DNA from: a virus
Direction: 5' to 3' (one strand)
IMG/VR virus record: IMGVR_UViG_3300023184_000295
Location: 1-37,265 of that record
DNA: 37,265 nucleotides
Each line of letters starts with the position of its first letter. Positions within the stretch are counted from its first letter, which is position 1. This document shows positions 22,562 through 32,700 of the stretch, piece by piece. Made by a program: the position numbers and the translations under genes. The notes beneath the pieces were generated by a model. That model did no database searches, had not been told where the DNA came from, and saw nothing but the letters and a program-made list of their open reading frames with translations.

Positions 22562-25500
22562 ATGGCCTGGATTATAAATCAAAATAGAGACACCGGTGGC
22601 TGGTATGTTGAAGATACTGACACTGGCAAAAAATACTATGCCGGCGACCCTACTGCCGCAATCAGTGATGCCATACGCGAAGGCGGCATGCCAGCCTCGC
22701 TCAGAACCACTTTGAATGCCGAGGCAGCGGCAATAGCAGACAAACAAAATTCTACACAACCACAACCGCCTGCTACAGCCAGTCAAGCCGCTACCGATGA
22801 TGCAGCCAAAGGACCCAATGCACCTGCTGCCGCTGAAGTCAAAGCAGATGGTCGCATAGTCCCTCCACCAGACACCACTACACCTACCAATGCAGATGCC
22901 ACAACCACCAGTGAAAACAATCCCGATACAGGCCTAGACGCCAAAACACGCACCACCCAGCAAACCCAGGCCACCAACGGCTACGATCAAGGCATCAATG
23001 TGCGAGCCGAAGACGGCACATTGTCTAGATCTAGAATAAATCCCGAAACAGGCCAGTTGTATGATGCCAGTGGATTACCAGGCGGTGTGGATTTAAAAAC
23101 AGATCCAGGCACACCCACTAGAGATGATGCGGCCAATAATAGTAGAACCACTACCACAACTGATGTTAACAAGGCTCAGGCCAATCCCATACAAGTTACA
23201 CCACAGCCCAACATTCTAGACCGATACAACAACTATGCTTGGTCTGCATCGGTTTACTTGATGTCAAGTGCTCAGTATTCAAAACTGATGAACAGCAAAG
23301 ACAAAAAGATTGACGGATACAACTTGTTGTTTCAATCAGGCGGCGCTGGAGTCAGCGATGGTGTAATAAGACCTCCGGCTTCTACTGCAGGCAGCGGTGG
23401 CGGCGGCGAAGAAAGTGTATTTGATCCAAACGCAACCAATAGAACTACCAATACCAATTATGCTGCCGCAAATCGCAGTCCGTTTTTTACCAACGATTTT
23501 TACATCGATTCAGTCACTGTAGAGACTCAATGCGTGGGTAAAGGCACCGGCGCCGCACATCTTGCGACCAACCTTAAATTCACAGTAGTCGAACCCCAAG
23601 GTATTACTCTGCTGGATAGATTGTACGAAGCAGTGGCCAACTTTGAACCTAAAGGGGCAGATGGCAAAGTAAACTACACTGCCGCAACATATCTCATGGT
23701 CCTACGTTTTTATGGCTATGATGAAAGTGGCAACATTGTTTACCCCATCAAGGGCGGACTAGACTCTCCTACTAACACCAGTGATCCTGCAGCCGTTGTA
23801 GAAAAATTTATACCTTTTATTATTAGCAAAGTCAACTGGACTATTGGCACAAAAACAGTCGCATATGATTTTGAAGCCGCACCTGTTGGACAAAACATTG
23901 GCGGCGGGTCAAGTCGTGGAACCATACCATATGACGTGCAACTGGTAGACAGCACAGTGGGTGGGTTGTTGGGAGGCAACGCCAAGTACTCAACTGGCAC
24001 AGCACCCAATGCCAATCCAGGTAAGTCTACCACAACCCCGGCAACACAGGCATCAGTAAGAGCAGTAGATAATGCTATTGCGGCAAAGGAAGCACCTAGT
24101 GGCGATGCTGACGCACAACCAGGCGGATTTTATGGCACTGCACCGCCTTCGGCAGCCGCGGCTCCTAGTCCCAAAAAAGTAATCACCGAAGGCCTGATGG
24201 GAGCCATGAACGACTTTCAACAAGAATTAGTTCGAAGAGGAACGTATCTCATAGCCGACGAATATGCAATTGAATTTGTTGGCATACCGGGCTTGGCCAG
24301 TGCCGCTGACATCAGCGACGCCAAGATACAATTGCCTAATACCAAGAAAGATACCAAACAGTCACCGATGCAGAAGCCAACAACCACAAGCCCTAGCGGA
24401 TTGAATCAAGCCACAATTTCAGTTGACTACGAAAATCGCAATTTCAGCATCACAGCCGGCCAACAAATTTTACAAGTAATTGAACTGGTCATTAGAAATT
24501 CAAGTTATATTGGCAAACAAAAACTAGTAATAGTAGATCCTGACGGAGTACAAACACTCAATCAACAAACAACCAAAAATGTCACTTGGTTCACCATCAG
24601 CATGAGTTGTGAGCGCAAAGACTTTGACAGCAATCGCAATGACTATGCTTACAAAATTAAATATACTGTGAGTCCGTTTTTAGTAAAGAATCTAAACAGT
24701 CAATACTTTCCCACTACTAAATTCAGCGGGGTACACAAAAGTTATCCCTTCTGGTTTACTGGACAAAACACCGCAGTCAAAGACTATCAAGAAACACTCA
24801 ACACCATGTTTGTGAGTACCTTGAGTGGCAACGGCCCTGGTACCAGCGTAACTTCTCAGTTGAACAAAAAATACACCAGTAGCATGGCAGACCTGGTGAA
24901 GTATTCCTACAGTCCAAGAAGTGATGCCAGCAACTTTGGTGCTGACGGCAAAGAACTTGAGCCCAACGCCAATGCTGCCGAGATATTGTACAACCCAAGT
25001 GATCTAGCCAATACCAAGGTACGAATCATTGGAGACCCTGCCTGGATCATGCAAGGTAGTCAGTTCAAGCCAGTCACGGCAAGCACAGTATATCCAGCAG
25101 CCAGAACAGGATTTGAAGCAGACGGATCAATAAGTTTTGACAGCCAGGACATCTTGTTTGAAATGTTATGGCAACGTCCAGAAGATTATGATCTCACAAC
25201 CGGCTTGGCCGACCCTTATGTGAAACAATCTGGTCCTGACAAAAAACCTCTGCAAAGCCGAGTATACATTGCTACCAAGGTCACAAGTGAATTCAAGGGC
25301 GGCAGTTTTGAACAAACACTAGACGGAAGTCTGTATCTATTTCCAATACCATCTGGCAAGAATGCTGCCAATCCTGCGGCTGCCGCTTCCACATCTGCTT
25401 TGGTTGCAAACCCAGACAGCCAACGAACACAAAGTAACACCAAGAAGACCGGTCCCGGCTGGGTAGGAGCCGGTGGTAAAGAAACTGCTGGCAACGCCGC

Positions 25501-25906
25501 TGTTGGCAATCCAACACTGTCAGGGTCAACAGATCCCAACAATAAAAATATAAGGCCTGGCAGTTTGAGAGATCGAGCCGCACAACAACGACTCACAGCA
25601 GTCCCGTATGAACAAACAGTTTATGTTGGCGCACCAAACAGCAATGCCTATACAGATCCCAATGGTGTGGTTGTTGGTGGTGATAATTTAGATTACACAC
25701 CTCCTCCCAAGCCGCCTACTGATGGCACCGGATCCCAGGTGGCTCCAACTAACACACAAGTGGTCGAAGGCCCGCCAAAATTACCAAATACACCACAACC
25801 TGGACTGTTAGACAGATTTTTAAACAAGGTAGCAGGACAAAAGATCAATGTTGGTGAACGAGGTGCCAACACTCCTACTTCACAAATTAGACCCACAGAA
25901 CCTTAA
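22562..25906 (+). CDS. Large baseplate hub-like structural protein, 1114 aa (gp27-type suspected)
   Basis: A 1114-residue protein starting four bases after the gp53-like stop. Order of parts: a small N-terminal domain (MAWIINQNRDTGGWYVEDTD), a Thr/Pro/Asn-rich linker (about 60-215), a folded domain with YNNYAWSASVYLMSSAQYSK and NLKFTVVEPQGITLLDRLYE (about 222-465), a second linker, and then a domain with ISVDYENRNFSITAGQQIL, YAYKIKYTVSPFLVKNLNSQ, VRIIGDPAWIMQGS and YIATKVTSEFKGGSFEQTL. The last block has the look of a hub/ring protein (the family of T4 gp27 and phage D proteins), which usually precedes the spike gene, as it does here (gp5 next). A Pro/Thr/Asn-rich tail closes the protein. One EESVFDP motif (283-289) is shared with the tube-cap-like protein. 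The gp27 assignment is inferred from context and general pattern. Confidence 0.55.
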   Translation: MAWIINQNRDTGGWYVEDTDTGKKYYAGDPTAAISDAIREGGMPASLRTTLNAEAAAIADKQNSTQPQPPATASQAATDDAAKGPNAPAAAEVKADGRIVPPPDTTTPTNADATTTSENNPDTGLDAKTRTTQQTQATNGYDQGINVRAEDGTLSRSRINPETGQLYDASGLPGGVDLKTDPGTPTRDDAANNSRTTTTTDVNKAQANPIQVTPQPNILDRYNNYAWSASVYLMSSAQYSKLMNSKDKKIDGYNLLFQSGGAGVSDGVIRPPASTAGSGGGGEESVFDPNATNRTTNTNYAAANRSPFFTNDFYIDSVTVETQCVGKGTGAAHLATNLKFTVVEPQGITLLDRLYEAVANFEPKGADGKVNYTAATYLMVLRFYGYDESGNIVYPIKGGLDSPTNTSDPAAVVEKFIPFIISKVNWTIGTKTVAYDFEAAPVGQNIGGGSSRGTIPYDVQLVDSTVGGLLGGNAKYSTGTAPNANPGKSTTTPATQASVRAVDNAIAAKEAPSGDADAQPGGFYGTAPPSAAAAPSPKKVITEGLMGAMNDFQQELVRRGTYLIADEYAIEFVGIPGLASAADISDAKIQLPNTKKDTKQSPMQKPTTTSPSGLNQATISVDYENRNFSITAGQQILQVIELVIRNSSYIGKQKLVIVDPDGVQTLNQQTTKNVTWFTISMSCERKDFDSNRNDYAYKIKYTVSPFLVKNLNSQYFPTTKFSGVHKSYPFWFTGQNTAVKDYQETLNTMFVSTLSGNGPGTSVTSQLNKKYTSSMADLVKYSYSPRSDASNFGADGKELEPNANAAEILYNPSDLANTKVRIIGDPAWIMQGSQFKPVTASTVYPAARTGFEADGSISFDSQDILFEMLWQRPEDYDLTTGLADPYVKQSGPDKKPLQSRVYIATKVTSEFKGGSFEQTLDGSLYLFPIPSGKNAANPAAAASTSALVANPDSQRTQSNTKKTGPGWVGAGGKETAGNAAVGNPTLSGSTDPNNKNIRPGSLRDRAAQQRLTAVPYEQTVYVGAPNSNAYTDPNGVVVGGDNLDYTPPPKPPTDGTGSQVAPTNTQVVEGPPKLPNTPQPGLLDRFLNKVAGQKINVGERGANTPTSQIRPTEP

Positions 25907-25915
25907 AGGACACAC

Positions 25916-27454
25916 ATGGTAGATAATGTACAACGTAGCAAAGGCCGCCCGGGCAATTACAAACTAGACCGGGGTGGAGTACCTTCGGAGTTTGGTCCGT
26001 TTACTGGTGTGGTCATGAGCACCGTGGACCCAACTCGTAGCGGTCGTTTGCGTGTGTATATTGAAGCATTTGCTGATGGTGGTACACAAGATGATCCCGA
26101 AGCAGGCATGAAAAATGATGCCAAGTGGACCACAGTGAGTTACATGCCGCCTTTCTACGGTAACACTCCCAAAACCACCACCAATGGTCAAACACAGGAC
26201 AACGGCGGCTATCCCGGAACCCCCAACAGTTATGGCATGTGGTTCACTCCGCCCGATGTGGGAGTCACTGTGATTTGTATCTTTGTCAACGGTGATCGAT
26301 CACAAGGTTACTATATCGGTGTTGCTCCTGAGCAGGGCACAGGTCGCATGGTACCGGCCATCGGCTCAGTGGCCAAATCACAAGCAGAAGTACAGAATCA
26401 AAATCAAGAAACATATTTTGCCGATGCCTCGCGCTTGCCTGTGGCGGAAATCAACATCAATAACGATGAACTATTCAACGATCCAAGATTTTTTGACGGC
26501 ATAAAACCGGTGCAAAGTGTTGTGGCGCAGGCCTTGCTTCAACAAGGTCTCATAACCGACAACGAACGCGGTACCATAAATTCAAGCAGTCAGCGAGAAA
26601 CCCCCAGTGCTGTGTTTGGTATCAGCACACCTGGGACGGCTATCTATCAAGGCGGTATGAAGCCCAATGATATCAATGCCAAACTAAATGCTGGAGAAAT
26701 CAAACCCGGTGATGCAAAAGTTATTGGTCGTGTGGGTGGACATAGTTTTGTAATGGATGATGGTGATACCGAGGGCAACAATGCTCTATTAAGACTACGC
26801 ACTTCAAAAGGCCATCAGATCACCATGAGTGACACAGGAAACTTTTTTTATATTGTGCATGCCAATGGACAAACCTGGATTGAATTTGGAGTAGAAGGCA
26901 CAGTAGATGTGTATGCCACAAACTCAGTAAACATTCGTACCAAGGGCGATATCAACTTGCATGCTGATCGCGATATTAATATGTTTGCTGGACGTTACTT
27001 GAAGATGAAAAGCAAGGAAGATATGCAGTTGGAAACCGACACATTCTTGAGTGTACAAGCACAAGACGATATCACCTTGTACAGCAAAAACACAATAGGG
27101 GTCAAGGCCGACGGCACGCTTACACTCAACAGCGCATCAGGTTCATGGGGTGCGGGTTCTGCATTGGCACTACAAGCCGGTGGTATTGATCTCAACGGTC
27201 CGGCCGCAGGCACAGTGACCAATCCACAACCGCTTACTACAACATTACTAGATGATACAGAATGGGACACCAGCAAGGGTTGGATAGTCAAACCTGAAAG
27301 ACTCAAAAGCACAGTGAGTCGTGCGCCCACGCATGAACCTTATCCCTATCACAACAAGGGTGTGGATGTTGAAATTGCATTCGAAGAAGGCAAACCCAGT
27401 CCGCCGCCTGGTGCAGTACCAGTTCCTCCCGGCATAGAAATACAGGCGCAATAA
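25916..27454 (+). CDS. gp5: Baseplate central spike protein gp5-like, without lysozyme domain
   Basis: A 512-residue spike protein with AAAGGA before the ATG. N-terminal OB-fold: FGPFTGVVMSTVDPTRSGRL (26-45) and GMWFTPPDVGVTVICIFVNG (107-126), then YYIGVAPEQ, typical of T4 gp5 and VgrG/gpV proteins that join the hub. After a linker of about 110 residues comes GHSFVMDDGDTEGNNALLRL, the entry to the trimeric beta-helix needle, with strands such as VDVYATNSVNIRTKGDINLH repeating at roughly 8-residue spacing to about residue 425. The C terminus is Pro-rich. T4 gp5 has a T4-lysozyme domain between OB-fold and helix. Here that domain is absent, and the linker is too short to hold it. Cell-wall cutting may instead rest with the M15-like domain of the tape measure. 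Confidence 0.88.
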   Translation: MVDNVQRSKGRPGNYKLDRGGVPSEFGPFTGVVMSTVDPTRSGRLRVYIEAFADGGTQDDPEAGMKNDAKWTTVSYMPPFYGNTPKTTTNGQTQDNGGYPGTPNSYGMWFTPPDVGVTVICIFVNGDRSQGYYIGVAPEQGTGRMVPAIGSVAKSQAEVQNQNQETYFADASRLPVAEININNDELFNDPRFFDGIKPVQSVVAQALLQQGLITDNERGTINSSSQRETPSAVFGISTPGTAIYQGGMKPNDINAKLNAGEIKPGDAKVIGRVGGHSFVMDDGDTEGNNALLRLRTSKGHQITMSDTGNFFYIVHANGQTWIEFGVEGTVDVYATNSVNIRTKGDINLHADRDINMFAGRYLKMKSKEDMQLETDTFLSVQAQDDITLYSKNTIGVKADGTLTLNSASGSWGAGSALALQAGGIDLNGPAAGTVTNPQPLTTTLLDDTEWDTSKGWIVKPERLKSTVSRAPTHEPYPYHNKGVDVEIAFEEGKPSPPPGAVPVPPGIEIQAQ

Positions 27455-27455
27455 T

Positions 27456-29321
27456 ATGGCTGAATTTACATTTGATCTCAACCAACTCAAGAGTTCTGCA
27501 ACCGCTCTTGGTCCAGGTATCAATACCAACCTTTTTTCTCGTACTGCCGATTCAGACTTGACATATACAGGTAATGATTATATAGTTTGGGATAGGACCA
27601 ATGCTGAACGTCTGCGTCGAGGGTTACCCAGCCTCACAAGCCTTGGATATCCAAGACCACCCGAAGACACTTCTGGAGCACAAGCGCCGGCATCCTCAAA
27701 TCTAACTCAAACAACTGCTCAAGGCACGTCGTCCACGTTCTCGCTGAAAGGACCCGAAGGGCTCACTCGAGAACAAGCATTTGCAATATTTAAAAAACAA
27801 GCAGATACCGGAAGTCTAGTAGGATTTAAACCTGGAGAAAGTTTATCTGCGGCATCGCAAGCAGCCGACGGCCTTGCAAGTGCCCAGGCCGCTTTGCAAC
27901 AAGCACAAGGCAGTCTTGCAGGTGCTCTTGGTGGTGTAGGAAGCGTGGCTCCATTGGGATCAATTAGCACGGCACTCGGTGCTGCCGGGGGCGCAGGAGG
28001 AGGATCCCTAGCCGCAACCGCCGCAGGATTGACAGCGGCAATAGGTCCTGCTGTTTCAGCCATATCCGGCGCATTATCAAAGATACCCGGCGCCGCAAGT
28101 GCAGGACAGCCTTTGGTCAATGCCGCAGTCATACAAGGAAGCACAGCAGTCTCATCTATACAAACTATCAATAAAACCATAACTGGGTTTCCTGTAACCA
28201 ATCCTATCAACACTGCTGACTTTACAAAGGTTGCCAGCAGTATCACCGGTGACGGTGCAGTAAGTGGCATTGGTCCTATGAGTGTGCCTGAAGTAAATGG
28301 TGTGTTGGCACAGGCAAAGAATCTAGTGGGACAAGCATCTAGTGCTGTTAGCAACAGTAAGGGACTTGGATCATTTGGATTTGACCTAAAACAATTAGAA
28401 ACAGCCGGCTATGTCAAACCTGGAGTGGCGGCTTTGGCAGCCAAGGGTGCCAGTCTATTCGCCAATGTGGTCAAGAGTCCGGCAGCCTGGACCGGTAAAG
28501 ATGGCATCAAGAGTGCAACTGATTTGTTAGGCAATGCCGGCAAACAAAGTCAAATACAGCAAGACCTTATGACCAAAGGTGTGGCAGGACTAGGCGCAGT
28601 GGGCGTGCCTGTGCAAAACTTATCCAGTCAGGGCATTGCCGGCATGGCACTGAATGCCGCCAAAAGTCTACCCAACGCAGAAGCATTTGCCAAAGGTTTA
28701 CCTATTCCGGGAGATGCAACAGGATCAATACAAGCGGCTTTTTCGAGTGCTGTGCGTGATGGCGCTTTTGCTGTGAACTTGGTCAATACCAAGATACCCA
28801 CAGCATTCAAACAACAAGATATTCCTGTGCCCAAGATAGACACAGTGAATCGAGCCACACTGGATGCTGCCAGCACCAGAGTAGTAGGCGATCCAAAAAT
28901 CCCTGTGCCTAGTTACACAGCCAAGGCCAGCACAGGCACAGCACAAGAATACATAGACCGAGCCACAGCATATTTCAACAATTATCTTAATCCTACTGGA
29001 CAAAAGTTGGCCGCGCTGGATTCAAAATTTGCCGCCTTGGAGAATCAACAAACTATTACACAAGCACAATACGATGCACTCAACTCTGAACGTGATGCCA
29101 TCCGCAACTACTATAATATCAATGGTCTTCCTTTAGTTACAGCAATAGTTGACTCGTTCGCTACACTGCCCGCCATGGAACAGGCCACAATAAAAGGTAC
29201 AGAATTCTCAGTTGATGCCATTGCCGCAAAAGTTCAAGCCACATTGGCATTATCAACTCAACAAAAACAAAGATTGTATGCATTGAGTCAGAAAATTGAA
29301 GGGCGCGGCGAGGGTGAATAA
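27456..29321 (+). CDS. Unknown Ala/Gly-rich baseplate-operon protein, 621 aa
   Basis: A 621-residue protein starting one base after the gp5 stop, so certainly in the operon. It opens with MAEFTFDLNQLKSSATALGP, has a tyrosine-containing segment (YTGNDYIVWDRTNAERLRRG at about 37-56), and then a long Ala/Gly/Ser-rich helical part (about 125-440) with short hydrophobic stretches. It ends in a charged helical C terminus (QEYIDRATAYFNNYLNPTGQ, ALSQKIEGRGEGE). It has a second FGFDLKQLETAGYVKPG block near 307, similar to the N-terminal FDLNQLKSS, suggesting an internal duplication. I do not recognise a family. Position between spike and gp25 suggests a baseplate or tail-tip component, perhaps a second membrane-interacting or tip protein. 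Confidence 0.6.
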   Translation: MAEFTFDLNQLKSSATALGPGINTNLFSRTADSDLTYTGNDYIVWDRTNAERLRRGLPSLTSLGYPRPPEDTSGAQAPASSNLTQTTAQGTSSTFSLKGPEGLTREQAFAIFKKQADTGSLVGFKPGESLSAASQAADGLASAQAALQQAQGSLAGALGGVGSVAPLGSISTALGAAGGAGGGSLAATAAGLTAAIGPAVSAISGALSKIPGAASAGQPLVNAAVIQGSTAVSSIQTINKTITGFPVTNPINTADFTKVASSITGDGAVSGIGPMSVPEVNGVLAQAKNLVGQASSAVSNSKGLGSFGFDLKQLETAGYVKPGVAALAAKGASLFANVVKSPAAWTGKDGIKSATDLLGNAGKQSQIQQDLMTKGVAGLGAVGVPVQNLSSQGIAGMALNAAKSLPNAEAFAKGLPIPGDATGSIQAAFSSAVRDGAFAVNLVNTKIPTAFKQQDIPVPKIDTVNRATLDAASTRVVGDPKIPVPSYTAKASTGTAQEYIDRATAYFNNYLNPTGQKLAALDSKFAALENQQTITQAQYDALNSERDAIRNYYNINGLPLVTAIVDSFATLPAMEQATIKGTEFSVDAIAAKVQATLALSTQQKQRLYALSQKIEGRGEGE

Positions 29322-29326
29322 GCACC

Positions 29327-29334
29327 CATAAATA
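29327..29334 (+). promoter_or_regulatory. Late-promoter-like motif immediately before gp25
   Basis: CATAAATA ends four bases before the gp25 ATG at 29339. It matches the late consensus except at the first base. At the usual start distance the transcript would begin at or just after the ATG, so it may be non-functional or act on the downstream genes. It is also near the stop of the previous gene. Confidence 0.3.
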
Positions 29335-29338
29335 CCAT

Positions 29339-29716
29339 ATGGCACAAACATTCATTGGATTTAATACTCAAAAACAATACAAAAAGTTCACTCTCACGGA
29401 CTTTGCGCTGATCAAGCGTGACCTCTTAAACGCATTTAACATACGTCAAGGCCAACTTCCGGGGCGTCCTGCATACGGTACCACACTGTGGGACTTTTTG
29501 TTTGAAGCCCAGTTGGAAGATCTGCAGACCAACATAGTGACCGAAGTGCAACGTGTGGCCGGCGGCGACCCGCGCATATTCATCAGCGACACACAGGTGT
29601 ATCCTCAAGAGAATGGTATATTGATTGAACTTCAACTGGCAGTGGTACCCAGCACCAATGCTGAAAGATTGAGTATTTTCTTTGATCTACAACAACGTTC
29701 AGCAAGTTACGTATAA
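29339..29716 (+). CDS. gp25: Baseplate wedge protein gp25
   Basis: A 125-residue protein of the GPW/gp25 family, the wedge subunit that forms the sheath-initiating handshake and resembles T4 gp25 and TssE. Typical segments are FTLTDFALIKRDLLNAFNIR (37-ish), GRPAYGTTLWDFLFEAQLED, and the C-terminal strand pair ENGILIELQLAVVPS and RLSIFFDLQ. The family Glu-Pro-Arg-like region is here GQLPGRPAYG. Length equals T4 gp25 (132). It is followed after 48 bases by gp6, with which it interacts in the baseplate. Confidence 0.94.
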   Translation: MAQTFIGFNTQKQYKKFTLTDFALIKRDLLNAFNIRQGQLPGRPAYGTTLWDFLFEAQLEDLQTNIVTEVQRVAGGDPRIFISDTQVYPQENGILIELQLAVVPSTNAERLSIFFDLQQRSASYV

Positions 29717-29736
29717 ACTGAGCAGTTTTTAACGTC

Positions 29737-29744
29737 CATAAATA
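29737..29744 (+). promoter_or_regulatory. Late-promoter-like motif before gp6
   Basis: CATAAATA, one base off the T4 late consensus, lies 20 bases before the gp6 ATG with GAGG (29752-29755) in between. Spacing allows a normal short leader. Confidence 0.45.
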
Positions 29745-29764
29745 AACAATAGAGGCTCAGTACG

Positions 29765-32700
29765 ATGGCAAAAACAACTAGACAAACCGCGATATTTGGT
29801 GTACAAGATTGGAAACAGATCTATCAAACCTATCGCGAAGCTGATTTTCAAAGTTATGACTTTGAAACTCTGCGAAAAAGTTTTGTTGATTACCTGCGCC
29901 TGTACTACCCAGAAACATTCAATGACTACATTGAATCGTCAGAATACATTGCTCTCTTGGACGTTATTGCGTTCATGGGCCAGGCACTTGCTTTCCGTAC
30001 CGATCTAAACACCAGAGAGAACTACATGGACACGGCCGAACGTCGTGACTCAGTGGTACGTCTGGCCAATTTGGTCAGTTACACAGCCAAACGCAACATT
30101 GCCGCACAGGGGTTGTTAAAAGTATTTTCAGTTACTACAACAGAAAATGTAGTGGACTATCAGGGTGTGAATTTGGCCAACTACACCATTAACTGGGCCG
30201 ACCAGACCAATCCTGACTGGCAAGAACAATTCACAGCAGTGATCAATGCCAGCCTGGTAGACACACAAAAAGTTGGTCGTCCCGGCAACAAACAAACCCT
30301 ACTGGGAGTGGTCACCAGCGAGTACGGTATCAATCTGGTGCCCGGCTATCTGCCCATAGTACCATACACAGCCACAGTGGATGGAGTCAACATGCCCTTT
30401 GAGGCCATGACATCCACATCAGTAGGCCAAACTTATTTGTATGAGCCGCCGCCACAGGCCAATCAGCCATTCAACATCTTGTTCCGTAATGACAGTCTAG
30501 GCTTTCAATCAGCCAACACTGGTTACTTCTTTATGTTCAAACAAGGTGTGCTACAAAATCAAGATTTTAACCTAGCAGAAAAAGTCAGCAACCGTACGGT
30601 CAACATCAACATTGAAGGTGTTAACAATGAAGACCGTTGGTTGTTCCAGTTAGATAACGTTGGTAATGTCAGTCGTGAATGGGCCTACACCGAAAACATT
30701 TACTCTGCTGGTGCAGAGCAAGTGGCCACAGACCTGCGCCCTATCTACACAGTTACCAGTCGCACCAATGATCAAATTACCATGGTGTTTGGCGATGGTG
30801 TGTTCTCAGAAATTCCTGTGGGCACTTTCCGTGCTTATGTTCGTGCATCAAACGGTTTGCAATACATTATCAATCCTGCAGAAATGCAGGCAGTTCAGAT
30901 TCCAATCAGTTACATCAGTCGTGCAGGAAATCTTGAAACACTGACCTTTACTTGTGGTATCACTCAACCTGTTAGCAATAGCCAAGCACGTGAAACAATA
31001 GATGCCATCAAACAACGTGCTCCTGCACGTTATTACACGCAAGATCGCATGGTCAATGGCGAAGACTACAATCTTTTTCCATATACTCAATACAACTCAA
31101 TTGTCAAAAGCAAGGCACTAAATCGTGCCAGCATTGGTACAAGTCGCTATCTTGATCTAGTGGACAACACTGGCAAATATTCTTCAACCAATTCATTCGG
31201 CAGTGATGGTGGACTGTGGGAAGAAAATATTCTTCCCACTATACTGTTCTCCTGGACCAACCGCAATGAAATCGCGGACTTTGTTGGCAATCAAGTGCAA
31301 CCGGCCATTGCCAATACCACAATGCGACAGTTTTATTATGAAAACTTTCCCAGAGTCACATCCACCACACTACCCGCATATGGTGGTACAACTTGGATTA
31401 CAGGTGCGAGTTGGACTCAAAGTACTACACTGGCCAATGAAACCACAGGATACTTTAAAAATGCAGTTTACTCAACCACATGGCCCACAGGATCACCTAT
31501 TCCGGTAGGCTCAACCACAACCACAGCATTCAAGTATGTGGCAGTGGGCAGTTTGATCAAGTTTGTTCCGCCTACTGGTTACTATTTTGACAAAAACAAC
31601 AAGTTGCAACAAGGTGTACCTAGTTCCGCAGATCAACGTTTAGAAATCTGGGCCAGCCCTATCAGCATCCAAGGTTCGGGCTACAACAATGGTCTTGGCA
31701 ACTTGCCATCAGGTGCAGGTCCTGTTGCACTCAACAACTTTGTGCCCACTGGTGCATTGGTTGATACTATTATTCCTTTGTTTGTTACTGACCTTCCGGT
31801 GAGCATAGAACAAAGTATTGCCGAACAAATTTTGTTGAATCGTAACTTTGGCCTGGGTTATGACAACGACGGTGACATCACTGGCATACCTTATTCTTGG
31901 TATCTAATTTCCAGTACTAACTTGGCACAAGATAGTACTTGGAGTCAGCAGTACGCTGGCAACACATCGGGCACTAATCTTGATGCATCATGGTTGATAC
32001 AATTTGTAGTGCAGAATCAAAATTACACTGTGACCTTCCGTGGCCTGGCATACTCATTTGGCTCAGTGTTACAAACACGTTTTTTCTACTACGATGGTGG
32101 ACAAATTTACGACAGCCGCACAGGCACAGTGATCAAAGACTTTGTCAATGTGTTGGCAGTGAACACCCGACCTGACTCTACAGATCACTTGCCCGGAGAC
32201 ATCTACATGACCATTATCGGTCAGCCTGTAGAAAGCGACGGCTATGTCGATGACTTCCAGGTCCTGGTTGGCTATAGAGATAGCGACAACGATGGTGTGC
32301 CAGACAACCCAGATTTCTTTAATGAAATTGTTGCACCCACAGTTAACTCCACACAAAAATATATCTATCTCCAAAAGACTGTGGACTTTGATAATTTACA
32401 ACGCTACCTGTTGGTAGAACCGGGTATTGTGACCAGTGACTACGGAACTTACAACGAGATTGAATTGCAAAAAAGTGCCTGGACAGCGGGCCAAGTATTT
32501 TATGCCTATGAACAAGCGGCATTCTATCAACTGTCTTTGAGTGTTACTGGCGTAAAAACATTGATTGATGTCACAACCGAATGGATTGCCAGGACCGGCC
32601 GCCAAGGTCTGTATTTCCAATACCGCCATAACGCACCTCTTACATCTCGCATTGATCCAGGCACAACCAATATTATTGACTTGTATGTTGTGACCCTGAG

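Noticed and set aside
27719-28354. A 211-codon minus-strand open frame opposite the 621-aa protein
   Set aside because: It is a mirror of Ala/Gly-rich codons (giving Ala/Pro-rich nonsense) with no independent start signals.
29715-29730. Terminator between gp25 and gp6 (AAACT/AGTTT stem with T-tract)
   Set aside because: The stem is only five A/T-rich pairs and overlaps the gp25 stop; too weak to call.
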